Source: Hofstenia miamia
Lineage: Eukaryota; Xenacoelomorpha; Acoela
Direction: 5' to 3'
Length of the DNA stretch: 64,000 nucleotides
Assembly (NCBI GenBank): GCA_004352715.1
Contig: SCFE01000086.1
Location: forward strand, 22,325-86,324
In this document: positions 21,699 to 32,870 of the stretch, in pieces
Position numbering within the stretch: the first letter of the stretch is position 1
How the letters are laid out: every line of letters begins with the position of its first letter
Made by a program: the position numbers and the translations under genes
The notes under the pieces: generated by a model
What the model was told of the DNA's origin: nothing
Database searches by the model: none
What the model saw: only the letters and a program-made list of their open reading frames with translations

Positions 21699-22148
21699 TG
21701 TTTATTTAATAAAGCCAATATATTTCGGTAATGGCTACATGTAATATTGAATGAACAACTAGTGACAGTTTCCGGTTGCAAATAGATATAACACTTTCAC
21801 ACAATAGAGATTAAGTCGAGTTGTGTCATGCCTTGAGTAAGCACTGAGCTAATGTAGGGTACACATAAGCTATCTTGATTGAGCTGAGAAGTGGCACTCA
21901 AGCATTAGAAGGAATGGTGAAATTGGATGTGGAGATCCGCTTCAGGCAGATGCCCATTGAAAGATCGATGGAGAGGTTACCACTTTGGTTCGTCACCTAA
22001 AAAGTGAATAGTTAATTGTGGTTACATAATGTAATAGAAGAAACTAAGCAAGCAGTAACACTTAGTAAATCCTTACCCGCAATAACACAGTCAATGTTAC
22101 AAGGTAACAATGAATCAACAGTGATAAAGCCTGGTAGAGGATATTACA

Positions 22149-23029
22149 GTTAGTCTGAATAAAGCAAACAAAAATTTAGACGCATTGCTCTTAAAGTAGG
22201 AACTAATTGAACTTATTAACTAATTAGTGAAAAGTGCTTTAGTAACTAGTATATTTTTGGGTAGATATGAAATACTACTAGTCCGTAACTTCTAATAAAA
22301 CTCAAAACATTTAGATTTTTAGTATTTGATTCATAATGTGTAAACTTACCCCTTTCAAAATTATTATGGCCCTTCTAGTGTTCAGTTAAGCTTTTTTGTA
22401 TTTGATAAAAATACTTATAATTTATAAATTAGGCATTATAAAGAAAACGATGTTATGAAAAACAGCTGTTTCCACACAATTTCCTGATTTTCTTCATTAT
22501 TTAAATATTCAACCAACCAAAATCCGCATCAAACTACATTGGTTCAAAAAAGAAGTAGAGACAAAAGAAAAAATGTGCAGTGATTTTCTTAACAATGACA
22601 TTCTGAAGTATCTGCAAGAACTAAACATAAAGATTAAATCGTCTGTGTTGCCCTCGGGTTATATAATCTGTGATATATTATGTCTTATAGTGTCTTTTAA
22701 ACTTATTTTAAAAAGAGCCTTTAACAGTTTTTTTACAAAATTTTGTGTGTGAAAAGTTTTTTACATTCAAAAGAAATTGCAATGCAAAAAATAAACAAAT
22801 TTAGTTAACTTATTTTCTTTGTTTGAGCTATTTCTTACTGTTATTTCTTATGCTTTAAACGACATTATTTATGCCTAAATCAAAATATATGCTTTACAAG
22901 AGCAGTAATTTTTTTTACCAATTGGCTGTAAACTATATTTATATTGGAGTCCGCAGCTAAACAGATTAAAATATATTTTGTACACCCAACAACTGTGAAG
23001 CAAGGTTTGTAGTCAAAAGAAACAGACAA
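22149..23029. other. AT-rich sequence between copies 2 and 3
   Basis: This is non-coding AT-rich DNA without similarity to either element that I can see. It is probably the original flanking DNA. I see no gene or repeat in it. Confidence 0.6.
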
Positions 23030-24812
23030 ACGAATATCATTATTGTATTAATATTATCCAAGTTCGTCATGATAATTATTGGTGCTTGGTTTTTTAGAGT
23101 CGGCACTCGAGCTAGTTTTCCAATTCATCTTCCATTTGTGTCTCCTCAGCCAATTCTGGTTCAGATTCAATCACATCTTCGTCTTCGTAGTATGCCTCTT
23201 CTTCTCCAATCATATTAATCTGCTTTTTGCACTCATCTTTCCAGTGCCCCTTCTTTCCACAGCTGTAGCACTTTATGTCCCTATCTCTTACTTTCTTTGT
23301 CTTTCCCTCTTTTCCTTTGATTCTGATAAACTTTTCTGTTTTGTCTTCATTGTAGAATTTGGGGTTTGTTATTTGTGGTTTATAGTTATTTTGCCATTCC
23401 ATTGGTTTCCTTTATGCCATACTGCTTTCTCATAAATGCAGGCATTGTTTTTGATTGTCACTTGTATATCCACTACTTTCCTTATCATTTTCTCTAGTTT
23501 ATCATTGACATCACACTTGATTTCAAACTGCATTCTGATGTTTTCTGGCATCCCCTTGCAAATATGTTAGAAGAGGTCGTATTTCGAATATTTGTTTCCT
23601 CTGGAGCTAAGTGTCACCAAACGTTCTACTTGTTGGATATAATTCCTTATATCATCTATTTTCCTCATCTTGGTCGAGTTCAGTATGATTTGGTACTGGT
23701 TTTTGAAGCTTTTGTTCTTGTAGTACTCCGCGAAATCTCCAATGAGCAATTTGTAATTCCATTTTGTGTTGGTGTTGTCTAGTAATAGATAATGTTGAGA
23801 TGCTGCTCCTGTGAGGTATAGTGGGAACCCCCGCGGCTGCTGCTTGTTGTGTCACCTTTCTTTCTGCCATTGTAATTTCGAGCATCTGAAGCCATTCAGC
23901 AAACTTATGGCTATATAGCTGTCAACCATTCCATTGAATTTAGGTAGTGTTGCCTTGCATGGTATTGTATCATTATTGATGTTTTCCGGTACAATAGAGC
24001 TTTCAAAGATTGGTTTCTTCCATGCATTCGTAGTTTCATTTATTCTGAACTGGTCTGTTACCACTTTTGTGATTTCGTTGATAATTTTCCTTTTTTCATA
24101 TTCTTTGTCTTCATTGTCAAAGTCTCTTACCTGTTTTTTGAAGTTCTCTGGTGATGATCTTAAGTCCTTTTTCTGTATTCATTTGAATGTCACTTCATGT
24201 GTCCTTGTTTCCTTTCAGCTTTTGCCTTCTTCCCTCTGCATCATTCTTAGTTTATATCTGAGTTCTCCTAACTCTCATTCTTGTACTTCACAATCTTCTT
24301 CTCTACCCATTTCTAATAATCTAAATTCATCTTTCAGTTGTTCTAGCTCTTGGGCTTGTATGTTGTTGTCTTGAATTAATTTTGTTTTGCTCTTCTAATT
24401 GTTGGACTGTTTTTTGCCATTTTTCATTCAGTTCTCAAAAGTGTTTGTTAGACTCTGCTAATTGATTTGTCAGAGCCTTGATGTTGTTTTGAAAATCTCT
24501 GTTTTGATCTTCTAGCCGAATATCCATTTCTATTTTTAGTTCACTTACTGCTCTCTCACCATGTTTCTCTAGTTTTACTGTTAGTAATTGTATCTCATTT
24601 CTTAGTATTGACTCTGTCTCATTATTCTGTCTAAGAATATTGAGGATTTCTGTTGAAATCGCTTCTGGGGCCATGTGTAGGTTCTCTAGTTCTGTGGGGG
24701 ATGCATCTGCTTCTGAGTGTGACTTACTTGGAGTGGGGTAGTTGTGCTTGTGCCTTTCTTGGTGCTTCCTCTTCTTCCTCATGTGTTTGTCATGATTAGT
24801 AGTAGCTTGCAT
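23030..24812 (-). pseudogene. gag: Gag polyprotein of copy 3, decayed
   Basis: The start near 24812 shares SEADASPTELENLHM and ILRQNNETESILRNEIQLL with copy 2 (SETDVSPTELETLHM). A coiled-coil region follows, then the capsid-like block IRNYIQQVERLVTLSSRGNKY at about 23580-23650 and PENIRMQFEIKCDVND at 23500-23550. The intact CX2CX4HX4C knuckle CYSCGKKGHWKDEC is at about 23235-23280. The frame is broken several times (near 24430, 23850, 23565 and 23400). The knuckle of this copy is better kept than in copy 2. Confidence 0.85.
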
Positions 24813-25009
24813 CTTGATGCGATTCTTTATTTACGAAACTGTTCCATGTTAGGGTTCTCCTGGATGGTGGTTGCTCACTGCATGCTTTATAGATGGTTGG
24901 TAACTCCATTGCTTTTTCTCTGTGATCATGTAGTTGCAATTCTTACTCTTTCAAGTGCAAGTAGTGAGTTGGGATAACGCCTTGTTGTTGATTCACCTCC
25001 ATTCTTTAA

Positions 25010-25025
25010 CCTGTCATGGTCACCA
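25010..25025 (-). promoter_or_regulatory. Primer binding site of copy 3, tRNA-Arg type
   Basis: On the minus strand tggtgaccatgacagg follows the LTR end directly. It has two differences from the complement of the tRNA-Arg 3' end. Confidence 0.8.
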
Positions 25026-26032
25026 TGTAGCATCTGCTACCAAGCTCTAACTCACGTTGATTGATTCCTTTTGAATGTGTGTCTGTGTTACGTGTGGGTA
25101 GGGATGTACTGTTATTAACTGCTTCAATTTGCTAATACTTCTAATTAACTTTAATTAACTGTATCGTAATCAAACACTATTTAGGTGTGGACTGAATCCT
25201 GCAGTTTCCTTCAACTTGATCTTTTCCTGAGGCCTCTGGCCAACTCTGATCTCCGCATCTTCCAACAAATGTTGACCTTCATTATCAATGGAGTGTTTCC
25301 AAACCTCAGCTCAATAAAGTAAATTATGTGTTCCCTATCCTAACTCAGTGCAACCCTCAAGGTTGGATGTAACTGACTTCAACTCAATTTGTAATGTGTA
25401 ACTTGTACTTGCAACCAGGCAGTGTCACTAGCTGCTTAATAAATGTTTATTTAGCCATTACCAAAAATTACTGGCTTTAATTAATTGAAATAATCAAATA
25501 GATAATTACTTGCAGCTTCCTAACTTACATTTACTTAATGTTACATGCTTGGTCTAATTATTGGTCTATTTATAGGTCGCCTATGTTGTCTAGTTAATGT
25601 AAGATATAATAACCTATGATCAGTTACCTAACAATTTCTTTGATAGTTTTATTAATGCATACATGTTAATGAAACTTGACATCATTTAATAATAAGCAAA
25701 CTGAATTAAATCTAAAGATTAGATTTTTGAAGAATTTTCTTCAACAGTTTCTCCAATTGATTTCACGCTATTTATAGTTTCTAGTCCAAAAGTGCCTGTT
25801 GATTTTGAATTTCAAATCATCTGCCAAGATGGCTGAAAAATAATGGAAGCATTATCCCCTTTTCATTTTGCCAAAATGGTTTTAACAGATACAATATACA
25901 AAATTAGTGATGCTAAACATAAATTGATTTTAGTTTAAAATTAACACTGTTTTTAATTGTCATTGAATTCTATATTAATCTTTCTGACTAATCTCTTTTG
26001 TTTTGCAGCTCTAATTGTTGGATTATGCTACA
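25026..26032 (-). repeat. LTR of copy 3 (LTR1 type), minus orientation
   Basis: The ends are tgtagcat on both strands (25026 side tgtagcatctgctacc; 26032 side gattatgctaca), so the inverted termini are perfect over eight bases. The inner part matches the reverse complement of the LTR at 11095-13548, for example acttgcagcttcctaactta near 25507 and ctgccaagatggc near 25822. It is 1007 bp, shorter than the other LTR1 copies. Confidence 0.88.
25769..25776 (-). promoter_or_regulatory. LTR1 TATA box (copy 3)
   Basis: The minus strand reads ctataaata, in the same place as in the other LTRs. Confidence 0.55.
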
Positions 26033-26104
26033 CTAAGCTTGAGAGCATTGTTGCTGAGTTAACCAATTAGGTAGTGCATGTTTTCTTAGAACAATTGCCA
26101 AAAG

Positions 26105-26580
26105 GCCAATAAAGGGTATCAGCTCCTTTTGGTCCTTGTCAATCATGTTACAAAATATGAATGGATTATGCCATTGAACAGCACTACTGCAGAAATTGTA
26201 GTTGATGAGATCATGAAAGAATGGATTTTAAAGTTTGGGTCTACACATAGGCTTGTATCAGATCAAGGCCCTCAATTCAAGAGCTGCCTGATGAATGATG
26301 TCACTAAGCAACTGGAAATCTTGCATGAAACTACCACATCCTACCATCCTCAGTCAAATGGCCTTGTGGAGCAACTGAATCATACCTTGATTAAACTCAC
26401 TTGAGTTGTAGTGTCACAGGCAGCTGACAATGATTGGTGCAAGGTTATTGAGATGATCAAATATTTTCATAACACCTTGGTACATTGCAGCAATGGAGTC
26501 ACCCCCTTTAGGGCTATGTTTGGTAGAGAAGCCAAGACCCCAATTTCAATTAAGTTTCTGAATTACCCCTATTAGTTACT
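26105..26580 (+). pseudogene. pol: Integrase catalytic domain of copy 4
   Basis: The open piece 26129-26404 keeps VSDQGPQFKS (second catalytic Asp) and YHPQSNGLVEQLNHTL (catalytic Glu). The first Asp region is lost at the truncation. The frame continues after a stop at 26402 with FHNTLVHCSNGVTPFRAMFGRE, the same end as in copy 1. The HHCC domain is absent. Confidence 0.88.
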
Positions 26581-26689
26581 TTAACACATTAATGTGAGAG
26601 TTGCAATCAATATACAGAGCTGTATGTCATAACACCAAAATTTTGGAGGTCTGACAACAACAAGCTTTTAATAAATAACTGTATGGAGA

Positions 26690-27500
26690 ACCTTATAAGA
26701 AAGGTGATAGTGTTTTTGTATGTATGCCTCTCCCCATCACTGACACTAAGCAAGTCAGGAAGTTAGCATTTAAATGGGCTGGTCCCTTTACTGTTGAGAA
26801 AGTTCTCAGTCATAAATATTATATTTTAAGTAATGGTCAGAAGGTACATTTCCAGAGGTTAAAACAGACCATTAAAAACATTGACTCTGTGGTAATCAAC
26901 AAAAATGACAATTTAACACTGATGAACAATGGCAACAACTCTTATTATAAGTTAATCCAGTTGACTGACATGGACAAGGGAGGCTTTGACACTGATTTCA
27001 ACAATGATGAATTGTCTGACCAGAATGTACTTGAGAGACACATCTGGCCTAAGTGGCAGACTTGCAACCAAATGGTAGATAGTCCTAATTTCTGGGATAT
27101 GAGTCTAATTTATCTGTTTAGTAATGAATACCAAAAACCTATAAAACCAACTGCCAGTCAAGCAAGGAGAAGGGTCCAGAGAAGGATCAAGAAACATGAT
27201 GCTGGTACACCATCTTCAGCTGACTCACAGTTGAGGCCTCATGATGAAGAGCAAAGGTCAAAGGTATCAGAACTTGATTTTTGGTTAACTCATCTCCTGG
27301 AATCAGTGCCTGAAACACCTGCCATGGAGGAGTCTTCTAATGATCCCATGCCCAGCTCAGCTGGCAAAGAAAATATTCCAGATGCAATGATGGATTTATC
27401 AAGTAACTTTGTAACTAATCTAGATGCTTTATATAGTGAATGCATCAAGTACAAATGGAAGATTAGGTGCACTTTTGTACTTTTGGCAATGAGAGTTTAA
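26690..27500 (+). pseudogene. pol: Integrase C-terminus and basic linker of copy 4
   Basis: An open frame of 258 codons begins with VRKLAFKWAGPFTVEKVL and ILSNGQKVHFQRLKQ, the GPY/F-type module. An acidic stretch follows, then the basic run ARRRVQRRIKK and the unit SADSQLRP at about 27160-27240, which corresponds to one repeat of the copy 1 linker. The tail is Glu/Ser/Pro-rich. This piece is better preserved than the rest of copy 4. Confidence 0.7.
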
Positions 27501-27539
27501 AGCTAAAAGTGATTTTCAGTAGGATAGCACATTAGCAGG

Positions 27540-30520
27540 GAGATATTATAGAATATACAGTTTCTGGGATAGGGCAAAAAAATGTGTTGCTATTGCTCAA
27601 CAGGATAAAATTAAATGTGTTCAAATTTTGTTTATGATTGCTGGGCACACAAAGTTTGCCCCTGATCCCATGTTAATTGAATGTGTCTTATAAAAGGGGA
27701 GTGAATGATGCTATGGACTTGAAATTTTGCAAGAAAACTTTTAGTTTATAGTATAACTCAATGCATTCATAAAATCATTATGGGGTGGGTGCACCTAACC
27801 TTCCATTTCTACTTGATGTATTCACATATACAAACACCTACCTTTTGGTGCTGTTAATAATAATATCAAACCCCTGTGTGACACAGGTTCCTGCTGTACC
27901 ACTAGTCCCACGCCCTCTACTTTGCTCTTAATTTGTTCACACAAATCTGAACTATGGATGTTGAAAGTTGGAGATGAAGTTGTCCATCTGTACTTTATAG
28001 TGCTGCAGAGGGCCATCAAACTCATCAAATCAGGTATGTTCAAGGAGACAGCTAATGCCATATGCCATCTGTATAACTGCAAGAAATTAGAATGTTCCAT
28101 TAATGTGATTCTGCTTGTAATGGATACACAACAGCAACCTAAGATTTATACCATTATCTTCTATTACTCATGCATGTTAGATAGTTTAACTTGTAAGTAT
28201 TGGATCAGCACAGTGTACACAATGTCCTAATGAATATTTTCATTTGACCAATATTAGTAAGTTAATGTTGAACCAGCACAAAATTGAGAGATTTGAATGT
28301 GTCAACATTAACTCTGAGAACTTGTTTTGTTTATTATTTTAGTGTTAGTATTATGGTCCAAATGGGAAGAGATACCCCTGATGAAAGTAATGTGCTCCAT
28401 TTCCACATGGAGAATTTCATCACTATTAATGAGAGCAAGTATCATGCTGTCAATGTCTACACCTCAAATATATCATTGACCAAATTCATCTACATCAAGC
28501 TTTTTCTGTGCAAGAAGATTCCAATGCATCCCATAGCTGGTGATAAGTGACTTATAATTGATACCACTCTCTAGATGTAAACATTAGAGCTCCTCAGTCA
28601 GGAGATCAACTTAAGCATTGTCATTGAATTACATGTCAGCTTTGTGTTTGAGTAAGGTCACTTATTATTAAATGATATTGCAGATGTGTGGACATGCCTT
28701 AAGAGCAAAGTCCATTTTGAGGGTGAATGGACATTGATATTGAGAGTTCCTCTTGTGTCTGTCCCCATTCTCTTAAATGAGTTCTAATGAAGATTATATG
28801 GGCTTATGAGCTCAATGAGAAAAAGAATTTTAATCAGAAAATATTCATGGACAAAAGAGTACTGGGTGTTTTCACATGAGAAGCAATCTGGCTACTCACT
28901 ATTTTCCTTAAAAACACCAACACTTCCACTGCTGATTGACTGGAAGGAGAGGAAGCACATGGCTGTGTTAAGTCCACATGAAATAGCCATTTGTCCACAT
29001 GGGCTAAAAATGAAGAACTGGCTGCTACAGAATGTTAATGTTGCCATATCACCTGATAAATCTAAGTGTGTGATTAATCATTTCAAAAAATTTTATTTAT
29101 GACTAGTTGGAGCCCAACATAACTTTGGCAAACTCAGCCCTATGATAATAAGTAATACATTAGACATTTTTCAAAATTTTTACTGATACATTAAAGAAGT
29201 ACATGTGGGGTGACACATGTGAGACTAAGTTCCTTTGTTTTCTTATGGCCCATAGGCTGCTTTTTATGTGATTGTTAATTAAACAAGAAACTGGCTCCAT
29301 GCATATGTTCTGTTGTATCATGGAGCAGTGTAACTTGCTTGTGAAGAACCAGGTCCTTTTTGACATTGAAGGGAGTGAATATCACAATTTTCCTACAATA
29401 GATTGATGGAGAAACAACACAAGGCTCAGCACCTGGATAAGATCACTAATATTACTTTTGTGGAACAGATAATAAAGACACCCAAGCAATTCTTTCAAAA
29501 AGAGTTACTGACATCATCAGCTGTTAAAGTATCCCCCAAGACACAAAATGTACTTGAGAAGGTAAACCTCAAGAAGTTTGGTATCATAGAGCTGGAACCT
29601 ACTTTGAAATGGTCAGAAATGGATGAGGAATAAATCCTCATGATTCCTAAATTGTCTGAGAGCACTGAAATTGGAGAGCTTGCAGTCTGGGAATGCAAGT
29701 ATGTGGTGACAAATGATAAGAATTTAATTGGTCTTATGAAGATTTTTCATACAGAGGTTCTCACAAAAAAGGAGTGCATCAGCATCCAATTCCAGAGCAC
29801 CAAATGGCACTGGACATTGAGTATACAACCACTAAGCTTGCCATCAATAAAAGGATGTTGCCACCCTATGGACACCTGGACTCTGTAACCAATTCTAGGA
29901 TACCATCAAGAGCAGTTTGATCAATTATCCTGCCACAATAGGAATGGATATGCTAGCTAAGCAAATCACCTTTAATGAGATGGAAAACCATATCCATAAC
30001 AGTATTTTACTATGCACCCCACCTACATGCTTGAAATCACCTCTTATCCTCCCAGCTTAGAGAGTCTGAAACAAAAACGCCATTTCTGTCCATGTCACTA
30101 CCAATAAAAAATTTTTCAGCAATTTTGCAGCAGCCTGAGTGTACATGAGACCAGATGAGTACCATACTGCCTGTAAAAACGTGTTAGAAGGAGAAAACAC
30201 TGAGAGGGTATTTATTGATGGAAAACTTACACTGTTAGATTTTACAAAAAGGGACAGCCAGTTGATATACAATTGGAGAAATTCCCTGAGCCATCTCTTG
30301 ACCTGACCCCTTAGTCCTAATCCTTTTTGTCAGACCAGTGTGAATAGATAATATCAAAATCACCACATATACTCTCAGCATGGAGAATTCAAAAGAATAA
30401 AGACATCTCAGTCCATGTCACCAACAACAAGAATTTTGTTAATAATGCTGCATCTGCCTTAACATACACTAGATCAGACAAATATTATGCCATCAATATC
30501 TTCTTCTTTGTTTTAATATT
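27540..30520 (+). pseudogene. ORF3 remains of copy 4, heavily decayed
   Basis: Scattered blocks match ORF3 of copies 1 and 2 in order: ADVWTCLKSK near 28690, HEIAICPHGLKMKNWLLQNV at 28975-29040, KKYMWGDTCETKF at 29195, LKWSEMDEE at about 29607, LLCTPPTCLKSP at about 30010, and ERVFIDGK near 30205. Stops and frameshifts are frequent. The block around 30060-30180 appears again, diverged, at 30385-30500. Product unknown. Confidence 0.65.
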
Positions 30521-31429
30521 ACTTACTATATAATTTATTAGCCTTTTGAAAATGGGGTCTTGATTTGTTATGATTTATTTTTAATCTATTTTGCAATAGT
30601 TTAATTTTGAAATTAGTCATATGAACTAGAGCTTCAATTGATTGTCCCATTGTTTTGAATTGCTTAATTAACACTTTGAGCATGAGAGAAAATTCTAAAC
30701 ATGATGCAGGTATTAACTTGCTTTGTATAAAAAACCTAGGACATGTTATTATTTGAGCAGAAAAATCTATTAGCTTAGCTGATTGCTAGTGTTATTTTTA
30801 CTCTCAATGTGGTTTTATTTTTGCTTTATTTGAAATGTTAATAATAAAATCTGCTCTGATGATAATTTGGGAATCATGTAAAGATGAGTGGTGACTACTA
30901 GCTTCTTCTCTTCATACCCTGAGTTGTGGTTGCATTAGGTTAAGTGTAGGTGTATTGCTAGTTTATAAAAAAATGTTCTTTTCCCTTCATTTTGGACAAA
31001 TGCACATAATTTATTACACTGTGGTTAAATCATGCCTTTTGGCTTGCATGAATGCATGGCAATTACATGCTAATTATAATCCCTATTTATACACAGATTA
31101 AGGATAACAAACTACTGATATAGATAATACAAATTGAGGCATGATGTAGGGCAGCACTGCTTTATTTTCCTCTAGGGAACAATATTTATCTCATGATAGA
31201 ACCTCAGCATGACGCTGTGTGGAATTGGTGGACACAACTCTTTTTGGAATCAAAAGAAATTTATGTTCTATTTCTGATCAGTTGTTTTGTTGGAACTGGA
31301 AGTTGGCTAGGTTTTACTTGTTTTTTCTTATTGCTATGGAGCACCTGTTTGATGGGGTCAGATTACTGAAATATTAGTTGCCCTTAGCTCCACCCCCCCT
31401 CTGATTCTACCCCTGAAATATTGTAATTG

Positions 31430-31769
31430 TGACATAATCTATCAAAACTATCATGATTGGTCAAGATGAGAGAAAAAGAATGAAGAAACAAAGACTAAAA
31501 TTATTATTGATTATAATGATTAAATTGTAAATCATGATAGGATTGATTATTTTCACTTTGTAAATGTTTTGTGCAGTTAATACTTAAAATTATACTCGAC
31601 GGTATTTGACAAAACAAAAGATGGTCAAACAGCATAGTCAAATTAAAGCTGACATTGCGTAAAATTAGCAGAAATATTAAAGCGATGGAAAAACTGTCAA
31701 CAAGAAAGATTAGCAGGTACTTGTCGAGTATTTAGTTGTTTATCACCAAGTGCTATAAATATAATGAAT
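31430..31769 (+). repeat. LTR2-type LTR, 5' part
   Basis: It starts tgacataatct and matches the LTR at 9149 over about 340 bp. It includes gattggtcaagatgagagaaa, acaaagactaaaat, aggattgattatttt, and ctataaata at 31753. It ends at a 19-N gap. Confidence 0.85.
31754..31761 (+). promoter_or_regulatory. LTR2 TATA box (copy 4/5 LTR)
   Basis: The sequence tgctataaata is identical to the LTR at 9472-9481, which supports a conserved core promoter. Confidence 0.55.
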
Positions 31770-31788
31770 NNNNNNNNNNNNNNNNNNN

Positions 31789-32329
31789 TATATATATATG
31801 CAACCTCCAATGACAGATTATTGTTCGTCGATCCAACATCGTAGTTAGTTCCATGTTACAGATAAATTTAGCATCCTTTGTTTAATCTGAGATGCTGATT
31901 GGTTCATTCAAAATGGACAAATTAATTGGTGAAGAATAATTTGAATTAGAGGCCGCTGTAATTTTCCCCAGGTTTAATGTCACCTTAGAGACTGATAGTT
32001 GTAATAGGGATTGTAGTGGTAGGCAAGTGTAATTTGGAACTACCTATTGTGTATACTCAAACTGAAAGCATTAGTAGGTGTTTGATTCTGATTGGCCATT
32101 TCTAGTGTTTTAACTCTCTTAGTAAAATGAGATAACTCTTATTCCATGTCTCATAGCTGCTCTCTCTGAGACCTTCATAGCAATGTTCTGGGAGTGTAGA
32201 ATCTTGCCAACCTTCATACTAGTAGGCCTAAATCTTAGCTTAATTTAGGAGCTGCTGTGACAATTGGTTCCTCCTTAAATAGTATGGTAGGTGACAGATT
32301 CCAATCTCCATCTCTCTTTTTTTAGTTCT
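31789..32329. other. Sequence of unclear origin inside an LTR, bounded by N
   Basis: This piece stands where LTR2 should continue but shows no similarity to the LTR2 copies at 9481-10440 or 33871-34800. It begins with a TA repeat next to a 19-N gap and ends at a single N (32330). A misplaced contig and an insertion are both possible. I see no coding region. Confidence 0.5.
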
Positions 32330-32330
32330 N

Positions 32331-32397
32331 GTTAATCTAAGAAAAGTAATAATTTTCTCTGAATCATACCCTCACAGTGGGTTGGCATGATTCTACA
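32331..32397 (+). repeat. LTR2-type LTR, 3' end
   Basis: From gttaatctaagaaaagtaat to ggcatgattctaca it is nearly identical to 34818-34883. The primer site follows without a gap. Confidence 0.85.
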
Positions 32398-32413
32398 TGG
32401 CGACCATGACAGG
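32398..32413 (+). promoter_or_regulatory. Primer binding site, tRNA-Arg type
   Basis: tggcgaccatgacagg differs at one base from the complement of the tRNA-Arg 3' end, the best match of the three sites in the window. Confidence 0.88.
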
Positions 32414-32479
32414 CGCTTAAAAGAGCATGCACAAGGAGAGAAACAGATGGTGTACTGAGTAATGAACGTGTACAAAAAG

Positions 32480-32870
32480 TTACGAACTTAGTTCGAGAGA
32501 GAGTACATATTCTAAATATGATCTGTTTTCCCATATATGTAAAGGGTTACCAGAACTGATCCGGCAACAATTCGAAATCAAGTGCGACGCAGATGATTCC
32601 TTGGAGAGAATGATAAGGAAAGGTCTGGGAATACAAGTTATGATGGAAAACAATGCTCGAATTAATGAGAAATCGTCAACAACGAGAGTGACACCAACAA
32701 TAGTAAGTGGAACAAACAAAAATAAAAAAGACGATGATGGGAAATTAAAGGACGAAATTATCAAAATAAAACTGAAAGATGGTACAGTGAAACGGATAAA
32801 CAGAAAGGATCTAAAATGTCAGGCGTGTGGAAAGAAAGGTCACACGAAGAAATACTGTAAAAGACAAATT
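32480..32870 (+). pseudogene. gag: Gag fragment of copy 5, N-terminus deleted
   Basis: The reading begins in the middle of gag, only about 80 bp after the primer site: YSKYDLFSHICKGLPELIRQQ, then the frame from 32601 with MERMIRKGLGIQVMMENNAR. The intact CX2CX4HX4C knuckle CQACGKKGHTKKYC is at 32818-32859. The coiled coil and first capsid part present in copies 2 and 3 are missing, so this copy suffered an internal deletion. It runs into the gap. Confidence 0.8.

Larger units (their letters stand above)
11095..22148 (+). mobile_element. Ty3/gypsy retrotransposon copy 2, two LTRs, extra ORF3
   Basis: The layout is 5' LTR (with a Tc1 insertion), tRNA-Arg primer site at 13549, gag, protease, a 1000-N gap where RT-RNase H-integrase is expected, linker, ORF3, polypurine tract at 20742 and 3' LTR. 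The flanks read tttag before and gttag after, a four-of-five match that would suit a decayed 5-bp target duplication. The two LTRs differ considerably, so the insertion is old or the ends come from different copies. ORF3 is much better preserved than gag. Confidence 0.85.
20752..22148 (+). repeat. 3' LTR of copy 2 (LTR1 type), with gap
   Basis: The LTR starts tgtagaatcatcc and ends gaggatattaca. It contains the block gccgccatcttggcagacg, actataaata at 21029, and tgtttatttaataaagcc just after the gap. A gap of 622 N interrupts it at 21077-21698. It is nearly identical to the reverse complement of 1-748 where both are readable. It ends at 22148, and the sequence beyond is not related to the element. 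Confidence 0.9.
23030..26032 (-). mobile_element. Ty3/gypsy copy 3, minus strand: LTR, primer site, gag
   Basis: Read on the minus strand, an LTR1-type LTR (26032 to 25026) is followed by a tRNA-Arg-type primer site and a decayed gag, which stops abruptly near 23030 just after the nucleocapsid/protease border. Everything downstream (protease, pol, ORF3, 3' LTR) is missing. It lies head-to-head with copy 4, whose integrase begins about 70 bp beyond the LTR. Confidence 0.85.
26105..31769 (+). mobile_element. Ty3/gypsy copy 4, 5'-truncated
   Basis: The order is integrase core - integrase C-terminus - basic linker - ORF3 remains - LTR2-type LTR from 31430, the same as copy 1. Sequence upstream of integrase is missing. 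Similarity to copy 1 is clear at protein level but lower at DNA level, and coding parts contain many stops. The LTR is cut by a 19-N gap at 31770. Confidence 0.82.

Noticed and set aside
1-22148. Giant DNA transposon (Maverick-like) with terminal inverted repeats
   Set aside because: The inverted sequences are LTRs with primer sites and TG/CA-type ends, and the genes between them are gypsy genes. I see no polymerase B, packaging ATPase or capsid gene.
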